The position numbers and the translations under genes were made by a program. From the NCBI GenBank assembly GCA_020855015.1, contig JAHKLP010000019.1, positions 1 to 64,000 of the forward strand: a DNA stretch of 64,000 nt, read 5' to 3'. Shown here piece by piece: positions 20,063-31,881 of this stretch. The notes beneath the pieces are model-generated. The model saw nothing but the letters and a program-made list of their open reading frames with translations, was not told where the DNA came from and did no database searches. The number at the start of each line of letters is the position of its first letter. Positions within the stretch are counted from its first letter, which is position 1. The DNA is from Methanobacterium sp. Lineage in GTDB: Archaea > Methanobacteriota > Methanobacteria > Methanobacteriales > Methanobacteriaceae.

Positions 20063-20182
20063 TTACCCTCCTCCTATAGTAATAATATAGTAAATTTGAG
20101 GCCATATAATTCTTAAATCCAATGATTATAACTTTATATGATTAACTAAATTTTATCCAAGATAGACAAATGCAACAATCAA

Positions 20183-20635
20183 TTATCCAAGATAAACAAC
20201 TGCAGCAACCACAACTGCCTCTTTTTTAACTTTATGACTTTCATGGGCTATGATGATTTCCCTAATGTCCAGACCCCTAACTTGCATCATGTACCGAACC
20301 ATGGATTCTGCTTCCTTTTTAATCTTTTCAGGATCCTTGTTCAAACCAGAATGTTCAACTACGCATCCAAAATCATCAGAAACAGCCACTGCAATTGCTG
20401 CACTTATTAAATCACCTTTCTGGTCTGAATGTTCGCAGGCCAGTACACAATTTACCATCTTTCCCGCTTTAATAGAGGGAAGTTCCACTATCTCGGTTCC
20501 TGCAGGAATTATGCTAGAAACGGGTATGAGATTCACATCACCAATACCTGCATCAAGGAGGGCATTGTCAAAGGCGTTTAGTCTGGTGGGTCCTTCTGAT
20601 TTTCCGGATGTTATTGAAACATTCATATTAATCAC
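20183..20635 (-). CDS. pdaD: Pyruvoyl-dependent arginine decarboxylase
   Basis: Decarboxylates arginine to agmatine, the first step of archaeal polyamine synthesis. The proenzyme cleaves itself between two serines to create the pyruvoyl group: the [13 protein letters not shown] motif places this between Ser37 and Ser38, counted from the ATG at 20626. 150 residues from the GTG at 20635. The remaining VVEHSGLN and [19 protein letters not shown] segments are typical. Divergent from aIF5A, with agmatinase, the next enzyme of the pathway, just beyond. Confidence 0.94.
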   Translation of the reverse strand: MINMNVSITSGKSEGPTRLNAFDNALLDAGIGDVNLIPVSSIIPAGTEIVELPSIKAGKMVNCVLACEHSDQKGDLISAAIAVAVSDDFGCVVEHSGLNKDPEKIKKEAESMVRYMMQVRGLDIREIIIAHESHKVKKEAVVVAAVVYLG

Positions 20636-20647
20636 TTAAAATTACAA

Positions 20648-20680
<33 letters not shown>

Positions 20681-20733
20681 CTTCTATATCAGAGAGAGGT
20701 ATCTATAAATATATTTATACTCTGCAAGTGAGA

Positions 20734-20743
20734 TTTATAAAAA
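20734..20743 (+). promoter_or_regulatory. Candidate TATA box of the aIF5A gene
   Basis: TTTATAAAAA in the 217-bp divergent region between pdaD and the aIF5A gene, 110 bp before the aIF5A start. It fits the archaeal consensus, but the region has several other AT-rich candidates (for example TATAAATATATTTATA near 20704-20719), so the assignment is tentative. Confidence 0.4.
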
Positions 20744-20805
20744 AGCAGAGCAATAACCAATGATTATTATTTATAGATTGTATTTCTAGGTTCAAAAGAT
20801 TTATG

Positions 20806-20819
20806 GATCCCATGGGATC
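20806..20819. promoter_or_regulatory. 14-bp perfect palindrome before aIF5A
   Basis: GATCCCATGGGATC is its own reverse complement and lies 33 bp before the aIF5A ATG, downstream of the candidate TATA box, so it probably lies in the 5' leader. It may be an operator site for a dimeric regulator. It contains GATC and CCATGG sites, so restriction/modification or chance cannot be excluded. Confidence 0.35.
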
Positions 20820-20852
20820 TAAATTTATACGTATAATTCGGAGGTAAATAGT

Positions 20853-21242
20853 ATGTCAACTAAGGTAGTGGAAGTTAAAACGCTTAAAGTAGGTAAATAT
20901 GTTGTATTAGATGGTGAAGCATCAAAAATTGTGAGTTTACAAACTTCATCCCCTGGAAAACATGGAGCAGCCAAAGCCAGGGTGGATGCCGTTGGTATTT
21001 TTGATAATCAAAAAAGAGGAATAGTAAAACCTGTTGATGCTAAAATAGAGGTGCCAATTATAGACAAACGAACCGCTCAAGTGCTGGCTCTAATGGGAAG
21101 TGATATCCAGCTCATGGATTTGGAAACCTATGAGACCTTTGAAGTCCCTATACCTGATGACCTACGAGATGATCTTATTGAAGGGGCTGAAGTGGGTTAT
21201 ATTGTAGCAATGGGCAATAAAAAACTCATGAGAATTAAATAA
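20853..21242 (+). CDS. eif5a: Translation factor aIF5A (hypusine-containing)
   Basis: Archaeal homologue of eIF5A, relieving ribosome stalling in elongation and termination. 129 residues: N-terminal SH3-like domain with the hypusine loop [11 protein letters not shown], in which Lys36 is the modification site, then a C-terminal OB fold. GGAGGTAAATAGT precedes the ATG. Hypusine is made from a polyamine-derived aminobutyl group, so its position between arginine decarboxylase and agmatinase is meaningful. Confidence 0.96.
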   Translation: MSTKVVEVKTLKVGKYVVLDGEASKIVSLQTSSPGKHGAAKARVDAVGIFDNQKRGIVKPVDAKIEVPIIDKRTAQVLALMGSDIQLMDLETYETFEVPIPDDLRDDLIEGAEVGYIVAMGNKKLMRIK

Positions 21243-21289
21243 GCTCCCGATGTTAAACATTTAATTAAAAATGATGAGGATTTAGACAG

Positions 21290-22159
21290 ATGTATCTATA
21301 TACTGAAAATCCTCTCAAATTTGCTTTTTCACAGACGGAATTTGATGACTTCCCACTAAATCGTGAATCTGGTTACGGTATTGTTGGAGTTCCTTTTGAT
21401 AGCACGACCACCTACCAACCTGGAGCACGATACGGACCCCTTTTTGTTAGGGAGGCATCATACAACTTCGAAAACTATAATCTATTTTTAAAAAAAAGGT
21501 TTAATGCGAGTGTATATGATATTGGAAACCTGGAAGCTGTTCCTGGAAACTTTCATAAAACATGTGCTAATCTAAAATCAGTGGTTTCTTCCATGGTAGA
21601 TGATTGTTTAATTCCAATAACCATTGGTGGCGAACATAGTATTAGTTTGGGCGTTATTAGTGCCCTCGACATCCAGGATGCCACCATACTTCATTTTGAT
21701 GCCCATATGGACCTAAGGGATGATTATATGGGGGAAAAATATTCCCATGCCACTGTGATGCGTCGAATACATGATAAAGAGCCTTTAAAGATTATCCAAA
21801 TGGGCATACGCTCTTCTTCACTAGATGAATCGGAATTTGCTAGGGATAATAATATTGATTATTACACTCCAAATGACTTGAGATCAAATATTGAAGGGAT
21901 GCAAAGGATCATCCGCAAAATAAAAGGTCCAGTCTATGTCACAGTAGATATGGATGTACTGGACCCTGCATATGCCCCCAGTGTCTCTACACCCACACCC
22001 TGCGGAATAACCCCACAGCAACTGGAAACTCTAATTTTTTGTCTTGAAGGAAAAGAAATCATAGGATTTGATGTGGTCGAAGTATCTTCGACCGTTATTG
22101 GAGATATTACCGCCATTAATGCGGCTAAAATAATTTTAGACTTACTATTCTTACAATGA
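21290..22159 (+). CDS. speB: Agmatinase
   Basis: Ureohydrolase converting agmatine to putrescine and urea with a binuclear Mn centre. Metal ligands are all present: GGEHSISLG near residue 114, [12 protein letters not shown] near 135-146 and [12 protein letters not shown] near 219. 289 residues, standard length. It follows the aIF5A gene by 47 bp on the same strand. With pdaD it makes the two-step route arginine-agmatine-putrescine. Confidence 0.95.
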   Translation: MYLYTENPLKFAFSQTEFDDFPLNRESGYGIVGVPFDSTTTYQPGARYGPLFVREASYNFENYNLFLKKRFNASVYDIGNLEAVPGNFHKTCANLKSVVSSMVDDCLIPITIGGEHSISLGVISALDIQDATILHFDAHMDLRDDYMGEKYSHATVMRRIHDKEPLKIIQMGIRSSSLDESEFARDNNIDYYTPNDLRSNIEGMQRIIRKIKGPVYVTVDMDVLDPAYAPSVSTPTPCGITPQQLETLIFCLEGKEIIGFDVVEVSSTVIGDITAINAAKIILDLLFLQ

Positions 22160-22382
22160 TAAACCAATCTTGAAAGGATGTCCAAAAAAAATATCTCAGG
22201 CCTTTATATAACTCCTTTTTAATAAATTTTACAAATAAATATTTATAAAAAGCTATGCAAATCTAATGAATGATTAGTATATTAAGGTTAAACACATTTA
22301 ACACATAGTTCCAACTGAATACCATTTAAAGATGCAATTTACACCAAACATTTGGACTTTTAATTAAATTAGGAGGAATAAA

Positions 22383-23609
22383 ATGTACAGCAGAGAAGTT
22401 AAGCTTACCGGGCATATCATCGACTCCCTCACTCTACCTAAAGCATTGGACCTTATCATGGACATGGGGGGAGATTTTCAGATACTGGAATTTAAGGTCG
22501 GTAAACGAAAAAAGGACACCAGCCTTGCTAGAATTCAGGTTAAAGCGGACAGTGACCCCCTTTTGGGAGAAATTTTAGATGAATTGGCAGAGATTGGTGC
22601 TATGGTTGTTGAGATCAGAGAGGTTAATTTAGAGGCTGCCAACAAAGATAAAACCCTTCCTTCTGATTTTTATTCCACAACCAACCACCCTACATTTATT
22701 CGCTACCAAGATGAATGGATACCCGTTGAGAACATTGAAATGGATTGTATGATCGTAGTGGACCCTGAATCTCGTAAAGCTATTATAAAACCCATTGGAC
22801 GAATCAAAAAGGGCGATTTAGTGGTAGTTGGCCGTGAGGGAATAAAGGTAATGGCCCCTCAGAGACCTAGGGGCAAAAAGGGTGTTTTTGAGTTCATGGG
22901 AAGTGAAGCATCATCGGAAAAACCCCTTCGATCCCTTATAAAAAGTATAGCCAATGAGATAAAGGAAGTGAAAGCTCGTGGTGGCAAAATTGCAGTGGTT
23001 GGAGGTCCCGCCATAATCCACACCGGTTCAGGCCCTGTACTGGCTAAAATGATTAAAGAAGAAATTGTTGATGTAATTTTTGCCGGTAACGCTCTGGCTA
23101 CCCATGATATTGAAAGTGCACTCTATGGAACATCCCTTGGGATGACTGTAGAAACTGGTGAAGCTGTGGCACGTGGACACCGCCATCACATCTATGCCAT
23201 CAACCAGATCAACCAGGCAGGATCCATCAAGAATGCTGTAGAGCAGGGAGTGCTTAAAGAAGGGGTGATGTATGAGTGTGTGAAAAATAATATCCCATTT
23301 GTACTTGCAGGTTCTATCAGAGATGATGGGCCCCTTCCTGATGTTATAACTGATGTGATAGATGCTCAGGATGAGATGCGTAAGTATGTGCAAGATGTGG
23401 ATATGGTCATCATGATCGCCACTATGCTTCATTCAATAGCAGTTGGAAACATCCTTCCCTCCCAAGTAAAGAGTATTTGCGTGGACATTAACCCCGCCAC
23501 TGTCACCAAACTCAGTGATCGTGGAAGTGCTCAGGTTGTTGGAATTGTTACCGATGTGGGATCATTCCTGCCCATGCTTTATCATGAACTCCATAATAAA
23601 GAAAAATAA
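22383..23609 (+). CDS. Archaeal ornithine cyclodeaminase (TIGR00300/LOR-SDH family)
   Basis: 408 residues. The N-terminal domain ([22 protein letters not shown]) is the LOR/SDH domain and the C-terminal part is a Rossmann-like NAD-binding region with [21 protein letters not shown]. The family member in Methanococcus maripaludis was shown to convert ornithine to proline with release of ammonia; the sequence is unrelated to the bacterial mu-crystallin-type enzyme. It fits the arginine/polyamine context. TAGGAGGA lies 6 nt before the ATG. T-rich DNA follows the stop. Confidence 0.85.
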   Translation: MYSREVKLTGHIIDSLTLPKALDLIMDMGGDFQILEFKVGKRKKDTSLARIQVKADSDPLLGEILDELAEIGAMVVEIREVNLEAANKDKTLPSDFYSTTNHPTFIRYQDEWIPVENIEMDCMIVVDPESRKAIIKPIGRIKKGDLVVVGREGIKVMAPQRPRGKKGVFEFMGSEASSEKPLRSLIKSIANEIKEVKARGGKIAVVGGPAIIHTGSGPVLAKMIKEEIVDVIFAGNALATHDIESALYGTSLGMTVETGEAVARGHRHHIYAINQINQAGSIKNAVEQGVLKEGVMYECVKNNIPFVLAGSIRDDGPLPDVITDVIDAQDEMRKYVQDVDMVIMIATMLHSIAVGNILPSQVKSICVDINPATVTKLSDRGSAQVVGIVTDVGSFLPMLYHELHNKEK

Positions 23610-23728
23610 AACAAATCCAAAATTAATCTATTTTTAAAAATTTTTTAAAACCTCATAAATCATTATCAGTTAATAGGTACCTTTGTGAAAATACTGGTAA
23701 ATAGGGATGAATTTGGGGACGTGAGATC

Positions 23729-25345
23729 ATGAAAAGCATCATAAAGGGAAATTTTGTTAATGTTTTTACTGAAGAGATATATCCTGCTGAAATAGAAGTT
23801 AAAAATGGTATAATAGAGTGTTTAAGGAAAATAAAAGGAAATTTTTCCGGATATATTTTACCAGGTTTTATTGACTCACATATACACATTGAAAGTTCTA
23901 TGCTCACCCCTTCACGCTTTGCTGAGGCTGTGGTGCCCCATGGAACCACTGCAGTAATTGCTGATCCCCATGAAATCGCTAATGTCATGGGCATTGCCGG
24001 TATCGAATATATGAGGGAAGATTCAGCCCACACACCACTTCAAGTTTTTTTCACGGCTCCCTCCTGCGTCCCCGCAACTAATTTTGAAACATCTGGAGCA
24101 ATTTTAGGGCCAGAAGAAATCGAACAATTAATGAGTGATGATCAGGTTGTGGCTTTGGGGGAAATGATGAACTTCCCAGGGGTAATAGGAAAAGATCCTA
24201 TTGTTATAGAAAAGATTCAAATCGCTCAAAACTATCGAAAACCAGTGGATGGTCATGCTCCACTCCTATCCGGAACAGAACTGTGTGAATATGTGGCGGC
24301 AGGCATATCCACTGACCATGAATGCACCCATATCAATGAAGCCGTTGAAAAAAAGCGCCTGGGCATGAAGATAATGATCAGGGAAGGTTCATCTGCACGA
24401 AATCTTGAGGATCTGATTACAGTCCAGGGAGAATTCCTAGTTTCTGATGATAAGCATCCTGAGGACTTGCTGGAGGGTCATATGGATCAAATCCTGAGAA
24501 AAGCTGTTGAAATGGGTATGGATCCCCTGGAAGCTTTGAAAATGGTTACTCTAAACCCATCTAAACATTATAATTTGAACTGTGGGGCCTTAAAACCAGG
24601 AACACGTGCAGATATTGTGTTGGTGGATGACTTAGAAAATTTCAAAGTTCGTAAAGTTTGGATTGGTGGAGAATTAGTGGCTGAAGAAGGTAAACCCTTT
24701 TTTAAAGTTGATCCTATGCCGTTGAAGAGTACTTTCAGTGTTAAACCATTGAAATCGTCTGATTTTGAAGTTAAATCATCCAGAAAAGAGGAAAAAGTTA
24801 GAGTGATTGATCTTATAGAAGATCAATTGCTTACATCTGAGTCAGAAGCAGTTTTAAGAGTTTTAAATGGTAAGCTGCAGGCTGATGTCGGAAATGACAT
24901 CCTTAAAATCGCAGTTGTGGAAAGATATGGGCATAATCATATTGCCAATGGATTTGTAAAGGGTTTCAGGCTAAATAATGGCGCTATTGCATCCAGTGTT
25001 GCCCATGATTCTCATAACATCATCATCGTCGGTACAGATAGTCAACAGATGGCAGAAGCCGGAAATATACTCATAAATAACGATGGAGGACTTGTTGCAG
25101 TAGTTAATGGAAAACATTATTCCCTGAAACTGCCCATAGCAGGTCTTATGAGTACTATGAACGCAACAGAAGTATCATCACAACTTAATCAGTTGCATGA
25201 AATGGTTAAATCAATGGGTTCAAATCTTAAATCACCATTCATGACTCTCTCTTTTATGGGACTTCTGGTGATTCCAAAACTAAAAATCAGCGATAAGGGC
25301 TTGTTTGATGTTGATAACTTTCGTTTCGTTGATGTAATAAAATAA
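23729..25345 (+). CDS. ade: Adenine deaminase
   Basis: Amidohydrolase releasing ammonia from adenine to give hypoxanthine in purine salvage. 538 residues, as expected. Metal-binding [13 protein letters not shown] near residue 52, followed by [29 protein letters not shown] and the C-terminal adenine-deaminase domain with [20 protein letters not shown]. Starts at ATG 23729 with GGACGTGAGATC upstream. The gene stands alone between the ornithine cyclodeaminase and UPF0282 genes. Confidence 0.94.
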   Translation: MKSIIKGNFVNVFTEEIYPAEIEVKNGIIECLRKIKGNFSGYILPGFIDSHIHIESSMLTPSRFAEAVVPHGTTAVIADPHEIANVMGIAGIEYMREDSAHTPLQVFFTAPSCVPATNFETSGAILGPEEIEQLMSDDQVVALGEMMNFPGVIGKDPIVIEKIQIAQNYRKPVDGHAPLLSGTELCEYVAAGISTDHECTHINEAVEKKRLGMKIMIREGSSARNLEDLITVQGEFLVSDDKHPEDLLEGHMDQILRKAVEMGMDPLEALKMVTLNPSKHYNLNCGALKPGTRADIVLVDDLENFKVRKVWIGGELVAEEGKPFFKVDPMPLKSTFSVKPLKSSDFEVKSSRKEEKVRVIDLIEDQLLTSESEAVLRVLNGKLQADVGNDILKIAVVERYGHNHIANGFVKGFRLNNGAIASSVAHDSHNIIIVGTDSQQMAEAGNILINNDGGLVAVVNGKHYSLKLPIAGLMSTMNATEVSSQLNQLHEMVKSMGSNLKSPFMTLSFMGLLVIPKLKISDKGLFDVDNFRFVDVIK

Positions 25346-25429
25346 GTAATTATTTTTTATGGGCTTTTGTGGTTTAAAATGTCTAAAGCGCCTAAGAAAA
25401 ACTAGAACAATTAAAATGTGGTGATTTGA

Positions 25430-26308
25430 ATGAAAATTGTCCCACTGGCATTTGAAAGTATGGGTGTCCGCTCCATGGCTACTTTCATTGAAACTGATCA
25501 GAAAATACTGATTGATCCTGGGACATCCATTGCCCCCAAAAGGTTTGGATTCCCACCATGGAAGGATGAGTTTGATGCACTCCATGAAACCCGTGCCCGA
25601 GTGCAGAAATACGCTGCAAAGTCAGATATCTTGACTATAAGTCATTACCACCATGATCATTTCACTCCCTTCAGTCTGGGAAGGTATCTGGACTCATCAC
25701 CCCGATATGCTGAGGAGATGTACCGGGATAAGGAGCTATTTATAAAACATCCCACAGAAAATATTAACAAGAGTCAGCAAAAACGAGCTAGGCTACTTTT
25801 AAAGAATTTAAAAAGTGTAGGAATCAGAGATATTCATTATGCAGATGGTAATTCATTCCAGACAGATAATACCCTTCTTAAATTTTCAGAACCCATACCC
25901 CACGGTAAAGAGGGCAGCCGCCTGGGTTTCGTTATAACCACCACCATTGAATGGGAAGGTGAAAAATTCATGCACGCCTCTGATGTGCAGGGACCCCTTT
26001 ATGACGGGGCAAAAAATTTAATACTCACTGAAAAGCCAGATATTCTGATTTTAAGCGGCACTCCAATTTATCTGGAGGGTTTTGCTCTGGAAAAAAGTGA
26101 CATTGTACAGGCTCAGGAAAATTTAATGGAAATATGCCAAGAAATTCCCCAGGTAGTTGTTGACCATCATCTCTTAAGGGATTTGCGTTGTTTTGATTTT
26201 ATAAAAGAGGTTAAGGAAGAATCAAAGGGTGAGATCGTGGTGGCGTCTGAGCTTCTGGGAAAAGAACCATATCTATTGGAAGCACGGCGAAAAGAATTTT
26301 ATTTCTAA
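25430..26308 (+). CDS. UPF0282 family metallo-beta-lactamase-fold hydrolase
   Basis: 292 residues. The metal-binding signature HYHHDHFTP near residue 73 marks the metallo-beta-lactamase fold; further ligands are HASDVQG near 182 and VDHHLLRD near 244. N-terminal [15 protein letters not shown] and [12 protein letters not shown] are typical of the archaeal UPF0282 family. Cytoplasmic hydrolase of unknown substrate; nuclease or phosphodiesterase activity is possible. GGTGATTTGA precedes the ATG. Confidence 0.85.
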   Translation: MKIVPLAFESMGVRSMATFIETDQKILIDPGTSIAPKRFGFPPWKDEFDALHETRARVQKYAAKSDILTISHYHHDHFTPFSLGRYLDSSPRYAEEMYRDKELFIKHPTENINKSQQKRARLLLKNLKSVGIRDIHYADGNSFQTDNTLLKFSEPIPHGKEGSRLGFVITTTIEWEGEKFMHASDVQGPLYDGAKNLILTEKPDILILSGTPIYLEGFALEKSDIVQAQENLMEICQEIPQVVVDHHLLRDLRCFDFIKEVKEESKGEIVVASELLGKEPYLLEARRKEFYF

Positions 26309-26383
26309 ATAGGATTGCAGGACATAAATACACCAACCGAGATTTGTTAGGGGAAAGAAATCCCAATACAAATTTATATATAT

Positions 26384-27007
26384 CTATTTCTTATTTTCAA
26401 GGGATGCCAATATCCTCTTCATAGCCCTTTTATGGTCCTCTGAACCTACCTTATTCACCAACCTGGAGATTTCGCTCATCTGGTTCAGGTAAGCCTTTTT
26501 TTCATCTTCAGATACAATGTCTATCCTACTAATATACACCAAAGCCTCGATTATCCCATAAATAGCTCGATTTAAAGGTTGAACATGTTCCTGGTTTTTA
26601 ACCACCCTCAAAACTCTGGCCTGTATCACATTGGTGGTGGAAGTTCCCAAGTGGTCCTTGCGTTCCACCAGTTTTTCACTGGTTACTTCAGCCCTGAAAA
26701 AGGCTTCCGCACTTTTAATAAAGAATCCGTCTGCATTATCTGCTTGAAATTCTCCACTTTCTAGATTTCCTATAGTAGACTCAACAAAAACCATTGGATC
26801 ATTTAGAATGTTCACATGGAAACTCTTCTCACGACGCACATTGTCAAAGGTTTTAGACCCCTTGTGAAGATAAAAAACTACCTCTTCATTATTTTTACAT
26901 ATAACACCTATGGGTGCTGCATTGGGAGTTCCATCTGGATTTCTGGTGGTTAGTATGGTCTCATAAAGAATACCATTCTCCATACCCAACGAATAAAGGC
27001 CTAACAT
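26384..27007 (-). CDS. DUF447 family flavin-reductase-like protein
   Basis: 207 residues. The N-terminal half shows the split-barrel FMN-binding pattern: [27 protein letters not shown] and [18 protein letters not shown]. The helical C-terminal half contains [10 protein letters not shown] and a lysine-rich end. This matches the archaeal DUF447 family. A flavin-binding oxidoreductase role is inferred from the fold only. It is probably co-transcribed with the DUF2124 gene upstream (110 bp gap rich in T on this strand, so a separate transcript is possible). Confidence 0.8.
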   Translation of the reverse strand: MLGLYSLGMENGILYETILTTRNPDGTPNAAPIGVICKNNEEVVFYLHKGSKTFDNVRREKSFHVNILNDPMVFVESTIGNLESGEFQADNADGFFIKSAEAFFRAEVTSEKLVERKDHLGTSTTNVIQARVLRVVKNQEHVQPLNRAIYGIIEALVYISRIDIVSEDEKKAYLNQMSEISRLVNKVGSEDHKRAMKRILASLENKK

Positions 27008-27116
27008 GGTTTTTTCATCCTTTCTTTCATCCCATCTGTTTTTTAAAAATCTAAACTTTTTTAAAAAAAATCGAGCTGCTCATCTCTTTTTAAAAAAATA
27101 ATCAAGTTTTTCCAAT

Positions 27117-27578
27117 CTATTTATATATTTCCCCGTTTAGAACACCGTTGATTATGCAGTCGAAATCAATTTTTTCATCCCAACCTGCTTTTTCAAACAT
27201 GCCCATATAGCATAAACCTATAATTTTTCCATCAGGTTTAAGGATGTTCTTTAGCATTTTCTGTACATCTTCCAGTGCTACCTCATACTGAGGCATTGAT
27301 AGTCCGCCCAACAAAGCAACAACTGTGCTGCTAGGATCTGCTTCTTCTGTAAACTGCATACCGAGCGATGTACCCTCAATTTTGCGGGCAGAGTCCAAAT
27401 CAGTTTTAGATACAAAAACTGATTCTTTATCCCGAATCACATAGGCAAAAAGCTCTGCAAAAGGACTACAAACACCGGGAATGCCCACAAAAGTTACTTT
27501 GTCTGCATCTGCAACCTCTTTCTTAAAAGCCATCAGGTTGCCGTTTAATCCTTTGAATTTTTCTACTTCTCTCATCAT
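27117..27578 (-). CDS. DUF2124 family protein
   Basis: 153 residues, soluble, with alternating beta strands and helices ([53 protein letters not shown]), resembling a Rossmann-like domain. It matches the methanogen-specific DUF2124 family, which has no known function. GGTGATATG overlaps the start (ATGATG). Two cysteines in the glycine-rich loops (GVCSP, GLCYMG) may be functional. Confidence 0.75.
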   Translation of the reverse strand: MMREVEKFKGLNGNLMAFKKEVADADKVTFVGIPGVCSPFAELFAYVIRDKESVFVSKTDLDSARKIEGTSLGMQFTEEADPSSTVVALLGGLSMPQYEVALEDVQKMLKNILKPDGKIIGLCYMGMFEKAGWDEKIDFDCIINGVLNGEIYK

Positions 27579-27686
27579 ATCACCGGTAAATACACATGAT
27601 TAAAAATTATCGAGCGAAAAAAATGATTAAAAAAAGATATATTCTGAAATTCGACAATTTTAAGGTCAAATATTCCTTTATTAATC

Positions 27687-27827
27687 TCAGGATCCCTTTA
27701 AAAATATATATATTATATAGGCTATCACCAGTATAATTATAACCGGAAGAAACCATATAAATACATAGAAGAAAACCACTGCCAGCACCAGGGCTACCAG
27801 TATGAGTATAATGTCTCGAAGTTCCAT
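27687..27827 (-). CDS. Small membrane protein, 46 aa
   Basis: Frame from ATG 27827 encoding 46 residues, MELRDIILILVAL at the start and IIYIFLKGS at the end, with two hydrophobic segments interrupted by FIWFLP. Size and layout (two helices around an aromatic-proline turn, Y..Y.F.K end) resemble the 51/52-residue proteins near 1.7-2.1 kb. No strong ribosome binding site is visible (only AAAAATAT before the ATG), which lowers confidence. Function unknown. Confidence 0.45.
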   Translation of the reverse strand: MELRDIILILVALVLAVVFFYVFIWFLPVIIILVIAYIIYIFLKGS

Positions 27828-27977
27828 ATTTTTCTATATTAGCATTTTAACATAAAAATTTTTTCAAAAACAAATAAAGTATGATCATTGACAATTAATA
27901 ATATCCGGAAACATTATTATATTTACTGAATAATCAGAATCAAATACTAGATTTTAAAACAAACTAAGGAGATTAAT

Positions 27978-28547
27978 ATGATATTAGTGGTTAACAATCA
28001 TGGACAGTACAATCACCGTATTCAGCGTACTCTGCATTACCTCAAAATTCCATCGGAACTGGTGCCTAACACAACTTCCCTCAACGAAATTGAAGACAAA
28101 GAGCCAATAGGACTTATCCTGGGAGGGGGACCTTCAGTAGAAAGATCTGGGAACAGTTCCCAATACGTTGAAAAACTTGATTATCCAATTCTTGGAATTT
28201 GCTTGGGTCATCAAATTTTGGCCGAAACATACGGTGGCCAGATCGGTTCTGCCGGTTCGGAAAGTTATGCCCAGATTCAGATTAATATCCAGGATGAAAA
28301 TGATATATTCAAAGGATTAGGGCCCACATTGGATGTTTGGGCTTCTCATAAGGACGAAGTAACCAAACTGCCCCCTGAATTTAAAATTCTCGCTTCATCA
28401 CCCATCTGTGACATTGAAGCCATGAAACATGAAGATAAACCAGTATATGGGATACAGTTCCATCCTGAGGTCTATCATACCCCTGAGGGACCTAAAGTAT
28501 TTGAAAATTTTAATACTGTCTGTTCTGAATATTCAAAAAAGCCGTGA
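27978..28547 (+). CDS. guaAA: GMP synthase, glutamine amidotransferase subunit A
   Basis: Class I glutamine amidotransferase that supplies ammonia for XMP to GMP. 189 residues, the archaeal stand-alone form. Catalytic Cys75 lies in [11 protein letters not shown], and the His-Glu pair in [15 protein letters not shown] near residues 165-167. The ATP-pyrophosphatase subunit is 2.3 kb away at 30893, separated by two minus-strand genes. AAGGAGATTAAT lies before the ATG. Confidence 0.95.
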   Translation: MILVVNNHGQYNHRIQRTLHYLKIPSELVPNTTSLNEIEDKEPIGLILGGGPSVERSGNSSQYVEKLDYPILGICLGHQILAETYGGQIGSAGSESYAQIQINIQDENDIFKGLGPTLDVWASHKDEVTKLPPEFKILASSPICDIEAMKHEDKPVYGIQFHPEVYHTPEGPKVFENFNTVCSEYSKKP

Positions 28548-28590
28548 GCGCTCTTAAAATAGATTTAATTATCTAACACTATTGAATGAA

Positions 28591-30201
28591 TCATTCTTCA
28601 TGATAATCTTCTTCTTCATTGATCATCCATAAATTATCCTTTGACATGATTCCTTGACATATATTCTCCACTGCAGTTATGGCTGTGAGCATTGAATGAT
28701 CCATGTTATTGTAACGATGCATACCGTTTCTTCCAACTAAAAACAGATTTTCAAAATTATCTGTGAATTCTCGAATAACTGGGAAATGATCATATGTTCC
28801 AAAATAAGCAGGATAAGTTTTAGGAACTCTAATAATAACCCAGTCGATTACATCTTCTTCATTAATTATGCCAATATTCACCAGCTCTTTTATGGCATAA
28901 TCTGCAAATTTATGGTCATCCATATTCCAAAGTTCATCTCCTTCATTACAAAAGTATTCTAACCCCATCCATACATTTTTATCATCTTTAACCATATATG
29001 GACTCCAATTATTGAATATCTGAAGTCTGCCCAGTTTAACATCTCTCTCCTGAACATAAATCCAATTATCAGGAACTAAATCATTAATCGTCTTTATTTT
29101 AGTCTGATTCTTAATTTTTAATTTCCTAAGAAGAAGCCCCACCGTAATGAAATCTCTATACATTAATCCCTTAGCAACTTTTTGAACCTCGGGAGGCACA
29201 TCTCCGTCAAATGAATTTATCAAGTCCTTTACTGGCATAGAAGAGAAAAAATAATCTCCTTTTACACTTTTCACAAAGCCATTCGATGTATCCTTCACCC
29301 GAACACCTTGAATATTTTGGTCAATATATTCAATTCCAATAACCTGGTTTCCGTAATGAATCTCACCACCGTTTTCAGTGATGATTCTCGCCACTTCATC
29401 CCACATCTGTCCCGGACCTAACTTAGGATACATAAATTGTGAAATTAGACTTGTTTCCACTTTTTTCTGGGAAATAGACGAATTCCGGGAAAAATTTTTA
29501 GAAATAGCGTGGAAAATTGTTTTTTTAATCGAAAGACCCTTAACTCTTTGTGACCCCCAATCTGATTTAATTTCGCTACATGAAACTCCCCAAACTTTCT
29601 CTGTGTAATCTTTAAAGAAAGTATGGTACAATTCTTCTCCAAATCTATTTATGAAAAAGTCTTCCAGGGAATTTTCAGGTTTTATCTGATTTAAAGATGA
29701 TTTAATATAGCTTAATCCTATTTTAACAGTTCTTTTTATTCCTAAATTGGATAATGTGTTAAAATTTAGTGAAACCGGGTAATCAAAAAATTTTCTAAGG
29801 AAAAATATTCTAGAAAGCCTGCTTCGGTTAAGCATCACTTTATCAGTTTTTTCAGGATCGGGAGGATCTAAACGTTCTAAATTTTGTGAACCCAACTCTC
29901 GTTTAAGATATTGATGAGCAAGAGGTACTTTTCTTCCCAGTTCTCTATCATCCTTGGCTGGTTCTCCTTGTAATGGAAGAATATTCTGCCACCATTGCAT
30001 TATCCGATCTGATTTGGAAAAAAATCGATGCCCGCCAATATCAATACGATTACCTTTATAATTCACTGTTTTGGATATGCCACCAGTACTCTCTGTTGCT
30101 TCAAATATGATTGGCTTAATATCAGTTTTATCAATTAACTCGTAGGCAGCAGTTAAACCTGCTGGACCAGCACCGATAATGATCGCTGTTTTTTGTTTCA
30201 T
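28591..30201 (-). CDS. FAD-dependent oxidoreductase (UDP-galactopyranose mutase/amine-oxidase-like)
   Basis: 536 residues. The N-terminal dinucleotide motif [32 protein letters not shown] and [12 protein letters not shown] are typical of the protoporphyrinogen-oxidase/UGM superfamily; the C-terminal FAD contact is [20 protein letters not shown]. Relatives in bacteria sit with GtrA and glycosyltransferase genes and are annotated only as NAD(P)/FAD-dependent oxidoreductases. The GtrA gene lies 8 bp upstream, so the pair is one operon, probably for cell-surface sugar or polyprenyl-sugar chemistry. The pair interrupts the two guaA genes. Confidence 0.8.
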   Translation of the reverse strand: MKQKTAIIIGAGPAGLTAAYELIDKTDIKPIIFEATESTGGISKTVNYKGNRIDIGGHRFFSKSDRIMQWWQNILPLQGEPAKDDRELGRKVPLAHQYLKRELGSQNLERLDPPDPEKTDKVMLNRSRLSRIFFLRKFFDYPVSLNFNTLSNLGIKRTVKIGLSYIKSSLNQIKPENSLEDFFINRFGEELYHTFFKDYTEKVWGVSCSEIKSDWGSQRVKGLSIKKTIFHAISKNFSRNSSISQKKVETSLISQFMYPKLGPGQMWDEVARIITENGGEIHYGNQVIGIEYIDQNIQGVRVKDTSNGFVKSVKGDYFFSSMPVKDLINSFDGDVPPEVQKVAKGLMYRDFITVGLLLRKLKIKNQTKIKTINDLVPDNWIYVQERDVKLGRLQIFNNWSPYMVKDDKNVWMGLEYFCNEGDELWNMDDHKFADYAIKELVNIGIINEEDVIDWVIIRVPKTYPAYFGTYDHFPVIREFTDNFENLFLVGRNGMHRYNNMDHSMLTAITAVENICQGIMSKDNLWMINEEEDYHEE

Positions 30202-30209
30202 ATTAAACC

Positions 30210-30653
30210 CTATTGAAATAAAGTTAATTTTCTGGCAAAAAAATTCCAGAAAAGTATTATTATAGCCGTAATTATCTTTGAAATCATATAGTAAATACCT
30301 AGTTTCGATGTGAAAAACCAGATGAAAATCTCATTTAAACCCAAACCTATTATACCGATAAATGCAAAAAGACTAAATTCAATGGTTTTATTATCAATAT
30401 TACGTTGATTAAAAACCCATTTTATACTCAGTAGATAGTTAGTAACCAAGCCCAAACTAAATGCTAAAGCTGCTGATATTATGTAGTAAATCCCGAAATA
30501 ATCTGTTAATAGGAATAATGAAAAAAAATCCACAATAAATGCAGCCCCCCCTACGAATACATATCGTAAGAATTGAATTCGAGTACTGTTGGTTGGATTT
30601 TTCAATAATTCTATTATTATATTTGTTATTTGTGATTTGTCTTTTATTTTCAT
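30210..30653 (-). CDS. GtrA family membrane protein
   Basis: 147 residues with four transmembrane helices in the GtrA pattern (PF04138): [22 protein letters not shown], then [36 protein letters not shown] and [15 protein letters not shown]. GtrA proteins are proposed flippases for polyprenyl-phosphate sugars in glycan modification. Located 8 bp before the FAD oxidoreductase on the same strand. Confidence 0.88.
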   Translation of the reverse strand: MKIKDKSQITNIIIELLKNPTNSTRIQFLRYVFVGGAAFIVDFFSLFLLTDYFGIYYIISAALAFSLGLVTNYLLSIKWVFNQRNIDNKTIEFSLFAFIGIIGLGLNEIFIWFFTSKLGIYYMISKIITAIIILFWNFFARKLTLFQ

Positions 30654-30839
30654 TTGACTCCTATTAACTAGTTTGAAGAACCGCTATTAGATTTTTCAGA
30701 TATTCTATAGGTAATTAATAAACTTCATCTTAATCTTTAACAACATCAAAACTGCAACAAAGAATAATTAAAAATATATTGTATTTAATTATGTTGACAA
30801 TTTAAATGAATTAGTAGATAAAAAGTATTAGAAATCAAA

Positions 30840-30847
30840 TATATAAA
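30840..30847 (+). promoter_or_regulatory. TATA box of guaAB
   Basis: TATATAAA, 53 bp before the guaAB ATG. With initiation about 25 bp downstream this leaves a short leader carrying the ribosome binding site AAGGTGAATAAAC. The own promoter indicates guaAB is transcribed separately from guaAA. Confidence 0.6.
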
Positions 30848-30892
30848 TAAGAGAAATTTAACCATATTTTCGAAAATTTAAGGTGAATAAAC

Positions 30893-31819
30893 ATGCTAGA
30901 TCCGTCTTCTTTCATTAAAGAATCCATAGATGAAATCAAAAAAACCATTAGCGACAAAAAAGCAATAATCGCCCTTTCAGGGGGTGTTGACAGCTCAGTG
31001 TCATCAGTTTTGGTTTCTAATGCCATTGGAAAAAATTTAACAGCTGTTTTTGTAAACCATGGGCTCCTACGTGAAGGGGAAGCAGATTATGTCAAAGAGA
31101 CCTTCCAAGATCGGCTGAATTTAAAATATGTGGATGCGAGTAATGAGTTTTTAGATGAACTGGAAGGTGTAGAAGACCCGGAGGAGAAACGAAAGATTAT
31201 CGGTGAAGTTTTTATCCGAGTTTTTGAAAGAGAAGCTGAAAAGATAGGTGCTGAGTACTTAGTGCAGGGCACAATTGCTCCCGACTGGATCGAAAGTGAT
31301 GGAAACATAAAATCACATCATAATTTAGCTCTCCCCCATGGGATGGTTCTGAAACTTGTAGAGCCTATACGAGAGCTTTACAAAGACGAAGTCAGAATTA
31401 TTGGACGTGAAATGGGCCTACCTGAGGGAATAGTTAACAGACAGCCTTACCCTGGTCCTGGTCTGGCTGTACGTGTAGCAGGGAAAATAACCCGCCAAAA
31501 AATCGAGATATGTAGAAAAGCCAACGCTATAGTGGAAGAAGAAGTGCAAAAAGTGGGTCTGGATAAAACTTTGTGGCAGTATTTTGCCGTTCTTACCGAT
31601 ACTAAGGTCACTGGAGTTAAAGGCGATATAAGAGATTATGGATACCTAGTTGTTCTTCGGATGGTGGAGTCTCTGGACGCCATGACCGCAGATGTTCCTG
31701 AACTACCCTGGGAAATGGTAAAAACAATATCAAAAAGAGTTACTGCAGAGATTTCTGAAGTAACCCATGTGGCTCTTTCAGTTAGTGACAAACCCCCAAG
31801 CACCATTGAATTTGCATAA
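30893..31819 (+). CDS. guaAB: GMP synthase, ATP-pyrophosphatase subunit B
   Basis: Activates XMP with ATP and aminates it using ammonia from subunit A. 308 residues. PP-loop [16 protein letters not shown] near residue 22, APDWIESDG, then the dimerisation domain with [15 protein letters not shown] near 181 and the C-terminal [10 protein letters not shown] that contacts XMP. Archaeal two-subunit type. T-rich DNA follows the stop. Confidence 0.95.
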   Translation: MLDPSSFIKESIDEIKKTISDKKAIIALSGGVDSSVSSVLVSNAIGKNLTAVFVNHGLLREGEADYVKETFQDRLNLKYVDASNEFLDELEGVEDPEEKRKIIGEVFIRVFEREAEKIGAEYLVQGTIAPDWIESDGNIKSHHNLALPHGMVLKLVEPIRELYKDEVRIIGREMGLPEGIVNRQPYPGPGLAVRVAGKITRQKIEICRKANAIVEEEVQKVGLDKTLWQYFAVLTDTKVTGVKGDIRDYGYLVVLRMVESLDAMTADVPELPWEMVKTISKRVTAEISEVTHVALSVSDKPPSTIEFA

Positions 31820-31822
31820 AAA

Positions 31823-31849
31823 TTATTTATTTTATTATTTTTCATTTTA
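31823..31849 (+). terminator. U-rich terminator after guaAB
   Basis: ATTATTTATTTTATTATTTT and further T runs directly after the guaAB stop, with no strong hairpin. Such U-rich stretches are the usual archaeal terminator. The methyltransferase gene starts 33 bp later and may be reached by readthrough. Confidence 0.4.
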
Positions 31850-31881
31850 ATTGGTTATAATACCTTAGAAAAGGGGTAATA

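Noticed and set aside
23028..23432. 134-residue minus-strand frame rich in His/Ile
   Set aside because: Antisense of the ornithine cyclodeaminase gene, biased composition, no start signal.
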